DNA of 33,115 nt from CAJQQK01 sp049116495 (GTDB lineage Bacteria > Pseudomonadota > Alphaproteobacteria > Rhizobiales > Hyphomicrobiaceae): positions 1 through 33,115 of the forward strand of contig JAGDYV010000102.1 of assembly GCA_049116495.1 (NCBI GenBank), read 5' to 3'. Positions 1-8,496 of the stretch are shown one piece after another. The notes beneath the pieces were generated by a model. It had not been told where the DNA came from and searched no databases. It was given only the letters and a program-made list of their open reading frames with translations. Both the position numbers and the translations under genes were made by a program. The first letter of the stretch is position 1. Each line of letters starts with the position of its first letter.

Positions 1-155
1 GGCGGTTTGCTTTCTGTGGCACTTTCCCTGGGGTCGCCCCCGGCGGCCGTTAGCCGCCACCGTGTTTCCATGGAGCCCGGACTTTCCTCCGCGGACCAGG
101 GTGACGCGGTTTCCCGACGCCGGCCCGGCCAACAGCGACCGTCCAGCCGGCTGGT
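1..155 (-). ncRNA. rnpB: RNase P RNA (rnpB), 5' part, cut by window start
   Basis: This is the catalytic RNA of ribonuclease P, which removes the 5' leader from pre-tRNAs. On the minus strand, positions 90-71 read GAGGAAAGTCCGGGCTCC, the universal P4-side signature near the 5' end of bacterial RNase P RNA. Positions 17-1 read ACAGAAAGCAAACCGCC, matching the conserved block that follows the cruciform in type A RNAs. The stretch between them (GGGGGCGACCCCAGGGAAAGTGCC) is also typical. The 5' end is placed near 155 from the promoter spacing and is approximate. The 3' part, including the second P4 strand, lies outside the window. Short open frames read over this segment are artefacts. Confidence 0.95.
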
Positions 156-161
156 GCGGCA

Positions 162-192
162 ACATAAGGCGATTGCCGCCGCCGCCGTCAAG
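162..192 (-). promoter_or_regulatory. Promoter of rnpB
   Basis: On the minus strand, CTTGAC (192-187) is followed after about 18 bases by TTATGT (167-162). This resembles an alphaproteobacterial housekeeping promoter with a good -35 and a weak -10. Initiation 6-8 bases further on falls at about 155, where the RNase P RNA is expected to begin. The call is inferred from hexamers and spacing. Confidence 0.55.
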
Positions 193-516
193 TAGCTGGT
201 GCTCCAAGTCGGCAGCATTGACATGCGGATTCGAAGGAAAAACTGAGGAAAATCATAAAGATAAAGCAATTCGACAGATCCAGCAATGCAAGGCCGCGCA
301 GCCGCTCGATCAGCCAGCCAGTTGGTTGAACAATGCGCAATACTTGTCCCTCCTGGTGACATATGCGCGGCGTCTCGGCGCATGCCAAAATAGAGAAACA
401 GCTAAACAGTCACGCCTTCAACGCTTTGACCGGTTGCTCCGGTTTGCACGGAAACAGTTGTTGTTGCATTGCACCATATTTGGCCTTGCCTTTGTCACGG
501 GTGCAACCTACTCAGC

Positions 517-531
517 CTCGACATTGTCGAG
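517..531 (+). promoter_or_regulatory. Small hairpin touching the Shine-Dalgarno of the DUF2147 gene
   Basis: CTCGAC-ATT-GTCGAG forms a perfect 6-bp stem with a 3-base loop. It directly abuts GAGGGGAG, the ribosome binding site of the TTG-started gene. It could tune translation, but a stem of this size can also occur by chance. Confidence 0.3.
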
Positions 532-545
532 AGGGGAGTGGCAAT

Positions 546-926
546 TTGCAAATCTTGGGTAAATTTATCGCGTCGTCCGTGGCTGGTTTGTTGCTGTCGG
601 CTGGAACATCGGCGGCGATTGCAGGATCGCCTTACGGCAACTGGCTGCGGCCGGCGACCGGCGTAATCGTCAAGGTCTTCCGGTGCGGTGGCGGGCTGGG
701 CGTCAAGGTGATGAAGTCGAGCGTGCGCAGTCGGATCGGCAAGGTCTACATGTGCGGCGCCAAGTCGGCCGGCAACGGCACTTTCCGGGGACGCTTGCGC
801 AATCCGGAAGATAACGGCATCTACAGCGGCCGGGCGCGTGTCATCAGTGCGCGCAAGATGGAATTATCTGGTTGCATTCCCAACACCAGCTTGTGCCGCA
901 GTGAAATCTGGCGACGGGTCAGATAG
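546..926 (+). CDS. DUF2147 family exported protein
   Basis: Predicted 126-residue secreted or periplasmic protein of the DUF2147 family, whose function is unknown. I chose TTG at 546 as start because GAGGGGAG (531-538) sits seven bases upstream. The open frame extends further back to 363 but has no such site. The N-terminus is a signal peptide with a hydrophobic run ending near AIAG (about residue 26). The mature part shows the family pattern: a GNW opening, a short CG motif, an RNPEDNGIYSG stretch, and a terminal LSGC...LCRSEIWRRV. It seems shorter in the middle than typical DUF2147 proteins. The gene ends four bases from the oppositely oriented ampD-like stop codon, so the two transcripts probably overlap. 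Confidence 0.8.
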   Translation: MQILGKFIASSVAGLLLSAGTSAAIAGSPYGNWLRPATGVIVKVFRCGGGLGVKVMKSSVRSRIGKVYMCGAKSAGNGTFRGRLRNPEDNGIYSGRARVISARKMELSGCIPNTSLCRSEIWRRVR

Positions 927-930
927 GTGC

Positions 931-1722
931 TTAGGACGTAATCAGCGCTGCGCTCAAATTGCGCAGCGTCCCGATCGTTGATGAATCGGGCAGGCCGTCC
1001 ACTCTGTCCGGACGAAAATGGCGTTGAAACGCGCTGATCACGCGCTGCGTCGCGTCATCAAGCCGGCCGTCTGTCGGAACATCGTAGCCGTACTGTTGCA
1101 GCAGTTCCTGACAAGTCTGCACGCGTTCGTCAGGCACCGCGGCATCGAACTCAGATGCGACCAGTTCTTCGGTCAACTTTTGTGGTGCTATCCAGTGGCC
1201 GACGCCGGTAGCGTGGAGGCGTTGCCAATCGAACTTCTCGCCCGGATCGATCTTGCGTTGCGGTGCGATATCGGAATGAGCCAGCACGTTTTCCGCGGGC
1301 ATGCCATGCCGTGAGACAATGTCTCGAGCCAGCCGTTCGACGGCGATCATCTGCATGTCCGGGAAGTCAGGATAACCATGTGCGTGCCCAGGGTTCTGGA
1401 TCTCGATACCGACGGAGTGCGAATTGATATCCGTTTCACCCCGCCAATACGATTTGCCCGCATGCCAGGCCCGGTCCGCTTCGCGCACCATCTGCGTCAC
1501 ATGACCGTCGACGTCAATCAGGTAATGGCATGATACTTCGCAGATCGGGTCACACAGCACGTCTATTGAGCGCTTTGCCGTTTCAAGGCCGGTATAGTGG
1601 AGGATCAGCAACGACGGTTTGGTCGCCCCACGGCGCGGGCCGATGTTCGGCGAGGCAACGAGATCATCAACGACATGGCTGTCCGGGCCGCTGCTGGCGA
1701 GTGTCGCGGCGATGGCGTTCAA
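931..1722 (-). CDS. ampD: N-acetylmuramoyl-L-alanine amidase, AmpD type, with peptidoglycan-binding domain
   Basis: Predicted zinc amidase that cleaves the MurNAc-L-alanine bond of anhydro-muropeptides in cell-wall recycling. The Amidase_2 domain spans about residues 20-180. The zinc ligands correspond to His42 (LILHYTG), His149 (LAHSD) and Asp159. Glu107 and Lys157 match other active-site positions of the family. A C-terminal PG_binding_1-like domain (about residues 190-260) is present, as in many alphaproteobacterial members but not in E. coli AmpD. There is no signal peptide, which fits a cytoplasmic recycling enzyme. The start codon overlaps the stop of the upstream DnaJ-like gene in an ATGA, indicating translational coupling. 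A slightly later start nearer VVDDLVASPN cannot be excluded. It converges with the DUF2147 gene. Confidence 0.92.
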   Translation of the reverse strand: MNAIAATLASSGPDSHVVDDLVASPNIGPRRGATKPSLLILHYTGLETAKRSIDVLCDPICEVSCHYLIDVDGHVTQMVREADRAWHAGKSYWRGETDINSHSVGIEIQNPGHAHGYPDFPDMQMIAVERLARDIVSRHGMPAENVLAHSDIAPQRKIDPGEKFDWQRLHATGVGHWIAPQKLTEELVASEFDAAVPDERVQTCQELLQQYGYDVPTDGRLDDATQRVISAFQRHFRPDRVDGLPDSSTIGTLRNLSAALITS

Positions 1723-2426
1723 ATCCCCCGCTCCCGTGCGATGCGTTCGTACGCGGCGTTAATTGCCGCCAACTTTCGTGTGGCCATATCAATAAACTCT
1801 TCCGGAACGCCGCGCGCAATCATGACATCGGGATGGTTCTCCCGCACCAGAAGCCGGTACCGCGCGCGAAGATCATCGTCGGACACGTCGGATTGCAGGC
1901 CAAGTACGGTATAGGCATCGTCCGGGTCATGGACGAATTGCGCGCGTACGGAGCGATAAGTCTCTTCCGAGTAGCCGAAGATTTCGGCAACCTGCTTCAG
2001 GTAGGCCTCCTCGGATCGATGCAGCACGCCGTCGGCTGCCGCGATGTTGAACAGGCCCTCAAAGACGTCGCGTTTCAGCTGCGGCTCGGAAGTTAACATG
2101 CTGGCCATCTGCCGGGCATAGCTTTCAAAGCCGGCGACGTCTTGTTTGGCCAGGTCGAACACATGTTGCACGTTGCCCATTTCATCTGCAGGCGTCTTGA
2201 AGATGACTTGAAATGCATCTCGTTCGATTTGCGACACGACGCCGTCAGCCGCCGCCATCTTGGCCGACAGAGCGACGACTGCGACGGTAAAGGCAATCTT
2301 GCGCGTTGCGTTGTTGTCATCAGGGCACGGCCCAAGTCCAAGGCCGCACAGGAGACTATCGAGCATGGCTTTGAGCGGCGTGCCAACACCGTGCTGTATC
2401 GCGTCCGACAATCTCTTCAATGCCAT
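1719..2426 (-). CDS. djlA: DjlA-like co-chaperone: TerB-like domain plus C-terminal DnaJ domain
   Basis: Predicted 235-residue DnaK co-chaperone. Residues about 40-155 form a helical TerB-like domain, seen as two similar repeats (KMAAADGVVSQIERD and NIAAADGVLHRSEEA). Residues about 168-235 are a J domain with the His-Pro-Asp motif at 198-200, which stimulates DnaK ATPase. Unlike E. coli DjlA, no N-terminal transmembrane anchor is evident, so the protein is likely cytoplasmic or peripheral. It is the first gene of a two-gene operon, and its TGA overlaps the ATG of the amidase. I infer a cell-envelope stress or wall-recycling setting from this pairing; the sequence does not show the client. Confidence 0.88.
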   Translation of the reverse strand: MALKRLSDAIQHGVGTPLKAMLDSLLCGLGLGPCPDDNNATRKIAFTVAVVALSAKMAAADGVVSQIERDAFQVIFKTPADEMGNVQHVFDLAKQDVAGFESYARQMASMLTSEPQLKRDVFEGLFNIAAADGVLHRSEEAYLKQVAEIFGYSEETYRSVRAQFVHDPDDAYTVLGLQSDVSDDDLRARYRLLVRENHPDVMIARGVPEEFIDMATRKLAAINAAYERIARERGI

Positions 2427-2889
2427 CTTGTCATCGTCCTTCGCCCGCGTGCCGGATGCATCGCGACCTTGCGAGGTGCTTCATTGCAGAAACCATAATA
2501 TTGGATCATGGCAGAGTAGCGAGGAATGTCCCGGCCAAACATAATGGGTTGTCCAGGCTCTACACAGGAATTTTCACACAAGTTGCAGTGTTTTCTATCA
2601 AGGCGGGATTCAACTGTGATATCAAAGGATCGGATATGCAGGTAAAGATAAATTGTTAACCAAATCCTTGAGCCGACTCAGTTAGCTTGGCGAATCTTAT
2701 TGTTAGGTATCTGCAACAGGTGCGACCAGATCGTAACAAACATCAGCATACTGCCTTGCGGCCAAGATACGGGCTGCTAGTTTCCGATGACGGAGGCAGG
2801 GTTGAGGGTCTGCGGACACTTGGCGCACACCGCGCGCCAAGTGTCCGCAGACCCTAGGGCAAAAAACCCAGCGGGGTATAGAAGCGTCA
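2427..2889. other. Intergenic region between djlA-like gene and arginine-rich orphan
   Basis: No gene is supported in this 463-bp stretch. The left part should contain the promoter for the minus-strand djlA/ampD operon. Positions about 2570-2760 are clearly AT-richer than the rest and include two nearby GANTC sites (GACTC and GAATC, about 2674-2696), the CcrM methylation sequence of alphaproteobacteria. The right end holds a perfect 22-bp inverted repeat described separately. Confidence 0.5.
2805..2855. repeat. Perfect 22-bp inverted repeat with 7-base loop
   Basis: The left arm (2805-2826) starts AGGGTCTGCGGACACTTGG and is exactly complementary to the right arm (2834-2855), with ACACCGC as the loop. 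The stem is GC-rich and very stable. Neither side has a run of T, so it does not look like an ordinary intrinsic terminator. It ends 34 bases before the first possible start codon of the downstream gene, so it would lie in that gene's leader or promoter. Confidence 0.9.
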
Positions 2890-4038
2890 ATGCTGAATAA
2901 TCATCGTACGATGAGCCGGTTTCTTTCATCGCAGACATTAACGGTCGCGATCGTCAGTTCGGTTGTCTTAATTAATTCTGTTGCTTGGGGAATTCCGCTG
3001 CTGGTGAAGGCCGGCGAGGCGGACCCGGTGCAGGATATCTCAAGCACGAACACCATCGCGGCACCAACATTGCCGACGCCGTTGGTGAAACGGGCTGAAG
3101 GGAAGGTGGTAAAATCCGCCTTCCGCGGCAGCAGCGCTCCAGTCATCCCATTGCCGGCCAAGGCGCCAGAGTTCGAACAAGAGCGGCTGCATAGCCGCGA
3201 GCCGGCCACCTTGTTTCCGCGCCCTCAGGCCGCGCCGGAGTTATTGCAGGTCACCACGGCTGCGGCAGCACCTGTTCGCCTGGGTGCGCCACAACGCAGC
3301 CGCCAACGGGCGCGCCATTCCGCCCGCGATATTGTCCTGGTTTCCCCTTACACACCGGGTGTGCGCGTTGCACCTGACGGTCGCGCCCGCGAGTGGCGCC
3401 ATCGCAATCTGAGATCCTCTTCCGGCACCACAACTTTCGACAAGGCGAGAGCGATTGCCCGCCGGGCGGCTCAGCGCTTCGAGCAAATGCGCGATCGAAT
3501 GGCCAAGCTGGATGCGCGCGATGCCGCAACGAACGAAGAGCGTGCCCGCGGGCTTGCGCTTTTGCCGGTTGCACCTCGGCCACCACGGATTGTGACTGGA
3601 TCAGTGGGGCGGAGTGCCACCAAGAGCGCCCACAACTATGTTCGCGCGCGCCTTATTCGCCGTCCAATTGGTGACGCCATCGTGTGGCCTCCGCGCAATT
3701 TCTCACCTGCCTTTGTGATGAGTGTGGCTCCGGCCGAGGCAATCGTTGTGCCCGCGGACTCGCCCTCTGCCCAACCGACGCAACGTTTGGCCCGATTGAC
3801 AGCGACAGCGGTTGCACGCAGTCCGCGCCGGCGATCACGGTCGGTTCGCTCACGTCGAAGCGCTGCCCGGGCACGTTCGAAGTGGCTACGGGCAAAAAGA
3901 AGCCGCGCTTCGCGAGCCGTTCGCACGGCCCGTCGAAGATCAAAACGCTACCGCCGTTATCCACGCAAGATCAACGGTTTCCGTCGCAGTTTTCATCGCC
4001 AACTCGTGGCTGCAAACTTTTACGGCACAGCGAACTAG
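2890..4038 (+). CDS. Orphan exported or membrane-anchored protein with arginine-rich C-terminus
   Basis: I do not recognise this 382-residue protein. It begins with a hydrophobic segment at about residues 13-40, fitting a signal peptide or membrane anchor. The middle is low-complexity and rich in Ala, Pro and Arg. A short Ala/Arg/Glu helix-like stretch follows at about 180-215. The last 75 residues (about 308-365) are extremely basic, with many Arg-Ser and Arg-Arg runs, and could bind nucleic acid, polyanionic envelope polymers or membranes (inference). No catalytic motif is visible. The start is uncertain: ATG 2890 and ATG 2920 both lack a strong ribosome binding site. The frame is long and open, but the composition alone could help keep it open, so confidence that it is expressed is moderate. 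Confidence 0.55.
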   Translation: MLNNHRTMSRFLSSQTLTVAIVSSVVLINSVAWGIPLLVKAGEADPVQDISSTNTIAAPTLPTPLVKRAEGKVVKSAFRGSSAPVIPLPAKAPEFEQERLHSREPATLFPRPQAAPELLQVTTAAAAPVRLGAPQRSRQRARHSARDIVLVSPYTPGVRVAPDGRAREWRHRNLRSSSGTTTFDKARAIARRAAQRFEQMRDRMAKLDARDAATNEERARGLALLPVAPRPPRIVTGSVGRSATKSAHNYVRARLIRRPIGDAIVWPPRNFSPAFVMSVAPAEAIVVPADSPSAQPTQRLARLTATAVARSPRRRSRSVRSRRSAARARSKWLRAKRSRASRAVRTARRRSKRYRRYPRKINGFRRSFHRQLVAANFYGTAN

Positions 4039-4167
4039 CCGTTTGCGCAGTGATCTGGATCGAAGAAACGACGATCTGTGGTCGTGCGACCGCGACAGCG
4101 ATTTCATCTGTCGTATTGATCGCTTATGCTCCTTTCCGATTCTGCATCAGAGGTAGGCGGTGACGGC

Positions 4168-7100
4168 ATGAGCGAAGGTAACGGCAAGACTGCGGCGCAG
4201 TGGGATTTTTGGATCGACCGCGGCGGTACGTTCACAGATGTCGTTGCCCGCCATCCCGACGGACAGATTGAAGCACGCAAGGTGTTGTCGGAAAATCCCG
4301 ACGCCTATGAGGATGCCGCGTTGGAAGGCATTCGCCGCTTTCTCGGCGTCAACTCGACGGACCCAATCCCTGCCGATCGCGTCAACAGCGTCAAGATGGG
4401 CACGACCGTCGCAACCAATGCATTACTTGAGCGCAAGGGCGACCCCACTCTTCTGGTCATTACCTCGGGCCTGAAGGATCAACTGGAGATCGGTTATCAG
4501 GAACGCCCTGATATTTTCGCCAAAGAGATCATCAAGCCCGAGATGCTGTATAGCCGTGTGGTTGAAGCCAACGAGCGTGTACTGGCTGACGGCTCCGTTG
4601 AGACGCCGGTCGATCTCGATGCGCTGCGAGACGATCTGGCTCAAGCGCTTTCTGATGGCATGAAGTCGATCGCCATCGTTTTGATGCACGCCTACGCACA
4701 CCCTGACCACGAAATCGCAATTGCCGGTCTCGCGCATGAAATTGGCTTCGAGCAGGTTTCCGTTAGTCACGAAGTATCGCCGCTGATCAAGATTGTTGGG
4801 CGCGGTGATACAACCGTTGCCGATGCCTACCTGTCGCCGATCCTGTCGCGGTATGTCGAACGCGTCACCGCGGCGTTATCGGTTGCCGATGGTGTGCCAG
4901 CGCCGCAGGTCATGTTCATGGCATCCTCTGGTGGCCTGAAGGCAGCGGAATTGTTCCAGGGCCGCGACGCCATCCTCTCGGGCCCTGCCGGCGGTATCGT
5001 CGGCATGGCCGAATCCGCCAAGATTGCCGGATTCGAGAATGTCATTGGCTTCGATATGGGCGGCACGTCAACGGACGTCTCACACTATGCCGGCGAATAC
5101 GAGCGGGCGTTTGAGACACAAGTCGCGGGCGTTCGCATGCGCGTGCCGATGATGCGCATCCACACGGTAGCGGCAGGGGGCGGTTCGATCCTCTTTTTTG
5201 ATGGCTCGCGTTTTCGCGTAGGGCCTGAAAGTGCGGGTGCCAATCCCGGGCCGAAGTGCTATCGTAATGACGGGCCGTTGACCGTCACGGACGCTAACCT
5301 GATGGTTGGCAAGCTGCAGCCGTCGTTCTTTCCAGCGATATTCGGCCCGGGCCATGATCAACCGCTTGATGCCGACGCGGTTCGGGCCGCCTTCACCGAA
5401 CTTGCCGAGGAAATCGGCGATGGTCGCGGGCCGGAAGAAGTCGCTGACGGTTTTTTGCGTATTGCCGTTGAGAACATGGCCAATGCAATCAAGAAAATTT
5501 CTGTCCAGCGCGGTTACGACGTCACCGAGTATGCACTCAACTGCTTTGGTTCCGCAGGTGGCCAGCACGCTTGTCTGATTGCCGACACGCTAGGCATGGA
5601 AACCGTTCTCATTCATCCACTCTCCGGCCTGCTTTCGGCTTATGGCATGGGGCTCGCTGATCTGCGCGCCAGTCGCGAACGTTCGGTCGAAGCTGAACTC
5701 AACGCAGACACGATGCGCCGCGTCGAGGCGTTGGGGTTTGAAATGACCGCGGAGGCCGTAAACGAAGTCACCGCCCAGGACGTACCCCATGATGACATCG
5801 CGACCACGACGTGGTTGCATTTGCGCTATGACGGCACGGACAATGCGCTGCCGATCCTGCTGGATGAGCCCGAGCTAATGCGCCGGGACTTTGAGCAACA
5901 ACATCGCCAGCGTTACGGTTTTATCTCACCGGAAAAGAAAGTCTTCGCGGCTGCTATTGAGGTCGAAGCCTCAGGTGGCGGTGCTCGCATCGAGGCAGCC
6001 GGTGCTTCAGAAGCAGACAATTCTGAAGGAGGTGGCGAACTACCACCAACAGATGCGCGCGTGAAATTCTTCTCCAATCGCGATTGGCAAGAAGGGCCGG
6101 TCTATACGCGTGCACAGCTCTCCAAAGGCGCATCGGTCGACGGGCCGGCGCTGATTATCGAGCCGCATCAGACAGTCGTCATCGAACCTGGTTGGCGCCT
6201 TGACGTTACGCGCGACGACAACCTGGTAATGCGCCGGATCGAACCGCGACAACGTGAAGTGCTTGGCAAAGAGGCTGATCCAGTTCTGCTCGAGGTATTC
6301 AACAACCTCTTCATGTCAATTGCCGAGCAGATGGGGGAGGCTCTACGCAACACGGCACAATCCGTAAATATCAAAGAGCGTCTGGATTTCTCTTGCGCCG
6401 TCTTCGATGCCGAAGGCCAGCTTGTCGCGAACGCCCCGCACATGCCGGTGCATCTTGGTTCCATGGACAAGTCCGTCGAAACCATTGCGCGCTTGCGTGC
6501 GGGCACCATGAAGCCTGGCGATACGTTTATGCTGAATGCGCCGTACAATGGCGGCACTCATTTGCCTGATATCACGGTCGTCACGCCGGTTTTCGACACG
6601 GCATCCGACGGCGCAGACCGTGACATTCTCTTTTATGTTGCCAGTCGTGGTCACCACGAAGACATCGGCGGTTTGACGCCTGGTTCCGCTTCACCGCGAG
6701 CGACCCACATTGAGGAGGAAGGTGTCTACATCGACAACTTCAAACTCGTCGAAGAGAGTGTCTTCCTTGAGGATGAAACCTTCAAACTTCTTACCGAGGC
6801 TCCGTGGCCGGCCCGCGCACCGCACAAAAATATAGCTGACCTCAAGGCACACGTTGCGGCCAACGCAAAGGGTGTCACTGAGCTTGAGAAGATGGTCGGC
6901 CACTTTGGCCTGGACGTCGTCAAGGCATACATGGATCACGTCCAGGACAACGCCGAAGAAAGCGTTCGCCGACTGCTGGCGAAACTGCCCGATGGCACGT
7001 TTCGTGTCGAGATGGACCAAGGCAGTCACATCGAAGTCAAAATCTCGGTTGATCAAGCGGCGCGAACCGCGAAGGTTGATTTTACGGGAACCAGCCCGAT

Positions 7101-7818
7101 CCAGGCGAACAACTACAACGCGCCACGCCCCGTTACCCGTGCAGCTGTCCTCTACGTGTTCCGTGTCATGGTTGATGAGCCGATTCCGATGAATGCGGGC
7201 TGCCTGAAGCCAATCGAGGTTCTTGTTCCTGACGGTTCAATGCTCAGCCCTGAATTTCCGGCCGCTGTGATTGCCGGCAATGTTGAGACCAGCCAGATCG
7301 TCACAAATTGTTTGTTTGGTGCGTTGAAGGCCATGGGGCCGAGCCAGGGGACAATGAACAACCTGTTCTTTGGCGATGACAAATACCAGTACTACGAGAC
7401 GATCTGCTCTGGCTCGCCGGCCGGACCCGGCTTTAACGGAACGTCTGCCGTACACGTACACATGACGAATACCCGCCTCACGGATCCCGAAATCCTCGAA
7501 CTCCGATATCCTGTCGTGCTCGAAGAATTCTCGATCCGCCGTGGCTCCGGCGGCAAGGGCAAGTGGACAGCCGGCGACGGAATCTACAGACGCATTCGTT
7601 TCCTGCGCGAAATGACGTTGACGCTGCTCACCAGTTACCGGGAAGTGCAGCCGCATGGCCTTGAAGGTGGTGCGCCTGGCGAGTGCGGCGCCAATTGGGT
7701 GCGCCGTCTCGATGGCGAGCTCGAACGCCTCAAAGGTTGTGACGAAACAGTTCTGAAGGTCGGGGAAGCTGTTGTGCTGACCACGCCGACGGGTGGCGGT
7801 TTCGGCGCCGCGGAATAG
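4168..7818 (+). CDS. Fused hydantoinase/5-oxoprolinase (HyuA-HyuB in one chain)
   Basis: Predicted 1216-residue ATP-dependent amide-ring hydrolase of the 5-oxoprolinase/hydantoinase family. The N-terminal Hydant_A_N domain opens with DRGGTFTDVV, and the HyuA core carries GFDMGGTSTDVS, an actin-like phosphate-binding motif. The HyuB half begins at about residue 690 and contains PYNGGTHLPD and a glycine-rich RGSGGKGKW block near the end. Fusion of the two halves is typical of eukaryotic-type 5-oxoprolinases and many alphaproteobacterial homologues. I chose ATG 4168 rather than 4126, because homologues begin just before the DRGGTFTD motif and the extra 14 residues look non-coding. The substrate may be 5-oxo-L-proline, or a hydantoin or related cyclic amide; residues alone do not decide. 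It stands alone, without a transporter beside it. Confidence 0.93.
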   Translation: MSEGNGKTAAQWDFWIDRGGTFTDVVARHPDGQIEARKVLSENPDAYEDAALEGIRRFLGVNSTDPIPADRVNSVKMGTTVATNALLERKGDPTLLVITSGLKDQLEIGYQERPDIFAKEIIKPEMLYSRVVEANERVLADGSVETPVDLDALRDDLAQALSDGMKSIAIVLMHAYAHPDHEIAIAGLAHEIGFEQVSVSHEVSPLIKIVGRGDTTVADAYLSPILSRYVERVTAALSVADGVPAPQVMFMASSGGLKAAELFQGRDAILSGPAGGIVGMAESAKIAGFENVIGFDMGGTSTDVSHYAGEYERAFETQVAGVRMRVPMMRIHTVAAGGGSILFFDGSRFRVGPESAGANPGPKCYRNDGPLTVTDANLMVGKLQPSFFPAIFGPGHDQPLDADAVRAAFTELAEEIGDGRGPEEVADGFLRIAVENMANAIKKISVQRGYDVTEYALNCFGSAGGQHACLIADTLGMETVLIHPLSGLLSAYGMGLADLRASRERSVEAELNADTMRRVEALGFEMTAEAVNEVTAQDVPHDDIATTTWLHLRYDGTDNALPILLDEPELMRRDFEQQHRQRYGFISPEKKVFAAAIEVEASGGGARIEAAGASEADNSEGGGELPPTDARVKFFSNRDWQEGPVYTRAQLSKGASVDGPALIIEPHQTVVIEPGWRLDVTRDDNLVMRRIEPRQREVLGKEADPVLLEVFNNLFMSIAEQMGEALRNTAQSVNIKERLDFSCAVFDAEGQLVANAPHMPVHLGSMDKSVETIARLRAGTMKPGDTFMLNAPYNGGTHLPDITVVTPVFDTASDGADRDILFYVASRGHHEDIGGLTPGSASPRATHIEEEGVYIDNFKLVEESVFLEDETFKLLTEAPWPARAPHKNIADLKAHVAANAKGVTELEKMVGHFGLDVVKAYMDHVQDNAEESVRRLLAKLPDGTFRVEMDQGSHIEVKISVDQAARTAKVDFTGTSPIQANNYNAPRPVTRAAVLYVFRVMVDEPIPMNAGCLKPIEVLVPDGSMLSPEFPAAVIAGNVETSQIVTNCLFGALKAMGPSQGTMNNLFFGDDKYQYYETICSGSPAGPGFNGTSAVHVHMTNTRLTDPEILELRYPVVLEEFSIRRGSGGKGKWTAGDGIYRRIRFLREMTLTLLTSYREVQPHGLEGGAPGECGANWVRRLDGELERLKGCDETVLKVGEAVVLTTPTGGGFGAAE

Positions 7819-7859
7819 CCGTCGGACCCACTGCATGCTCTGCTCGCAGACCGCAGCGG

Positions 7860-7904
7860 TTCGGCAGCTCGTTTCTAAGAGCGGATAACAAGATGACTGC
7901 CGAA
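7860..7904 (+). repeat. Weak inverted repeat downstream of the oxoprolinase gene
   Basis: TTCGGCAG (7860-7867) pairs with CTGCCGAA (7897-7904) across a 29-base loop and is followed by TAGCTTTT. It could contribute to termination of the oxoprolinase transcript, but the loop is long and the T run short. The rest of 7819-8083 holds no gene, only the leader of the first DUF1127 gene. Confidence 0.3.
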
Positions 7905-8083
7905 TAGCTTTTCACAGCTGGTCGGAAAAATTTTGTCACGCGCTATGCCAATCGCGCAATGCTGCGTTGCGAAATCACCTCTACCGCAGCGCAGCGACCA
8001 AGCCTAGATACCCCGCTGAGTGAACAGCAACGTACTGTTCGCCAAATGAGCATAAGCACAACTCTCAAGCGGAGATGATCACC

Positions 8084-8299
8084 ATGGCTACTTCGACATT
8101 CAACGAATCCTTAGCCGGACAAGGTAAAGATGAAACGGTAAAGACAGGTGTTTTTAATCGATTTTTCAGAGGCATAATCGAAATTCAAACGGCTAAGGCA
8201 CGCGCTATAACCGCAGATTTCCTTTCCGGGGTCTCGGACCAGGAATTGCTCAGCTACGGTTGGGAGCCTGAAGACATTAAGCGATTGCGGAACCGCTAA
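8084..8299 (+). CDS. DUF1127 small protein, copy A
   Basis: Small 71-residue protein of the DUF1127 family, small basic proteins common in alphaproteobacteria. Some members have been linked to RNA turnover and to phosphate or carbon metabolism. The diagnostic C-terminal half reads LSGVSDQELLSYGWEPEDIKRLR. I place the start at ATG 8084, not the in-frame ATG at 8075, because GGAG (8071-8074) is nine bases from 8084 but touches 8075. The next gene (8497) is a paralogue with the same leader end, so this is a tandem duplication. The 22 bases from 8067 to 8088 are identical to 8480-8501. The specific cellular role is not deducible. Confidence 0.85.
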   Translation: MATSTFNESLAGQGKDETVKTGVFNRFFRGIIEIQTAKARAITADFLSGVSDQELLSYGWEPEDIKRLRNR

Positions 8300-8375
8300 T
8301 CAGTCCGGAAGCGGGCCAAGTAGCGTTTAGCTTCTCATAGGGTCTTGCCCTTTTCTAAGTCCATGCAAACATCGC

Positions 8376-8394
8376 ATTGCTGCAATGCAGCAAT
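8376..8394. promoter_or_regulatory. Palindrome upstream of DUF1127 copy B
   Basis: ATTGCTGCA-A-TGCAGCAAT is a perfect 9-bp palindrome with a single central base, about 100 bases upstream of the copy B start. A related but degenerate element (ATCGCGCAATGCTGCG, 7951-7966) lies at a similar distance before copy A. It may be a regulator binding site shared by both genes; this is inferred from symmetry and position only. Confidence 0.35.
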
Positions 8395-8496
8395 TGCGTA
8401 GCAACCGACCTTTGATACATCAGAAAACTTGGGGCGAGCGGCAAAAGACCGGTCGTCGAATGAGCAAGTCAAAATCCCGAAGCGGAGATGATCACC

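Larger units (their letters stand above)
158..545. other. Intergenic region between rnpB and the DUF2147 gene
   Basis: No convincing gene is seen here. It holds the divergent promoter region of rnpB at its left end and the leader of the DUF2147 gene at its right end. Between about 230 and 280 it is more AT-rich than its surroundings. Short open frames across it have no recognisable protein features and no credible ribosome binding site. A small perfect hairpin (517-531) lies just before the Shine-Dalgarno sequence of the downstream gene. Confidence 0.5.

Noticed and set aside
7..562. Overlapping open frames at the window start
   Set aside because: They read over RNase P RNA and its promoter; the RNA signature at 71-90 and the conserved block at 1-17 explain the sequence.
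2805..2855. Intrinsic terminator
   Set aside because: The stem is strong but neither strand has a following T run, and it lies close in front of a gene start.
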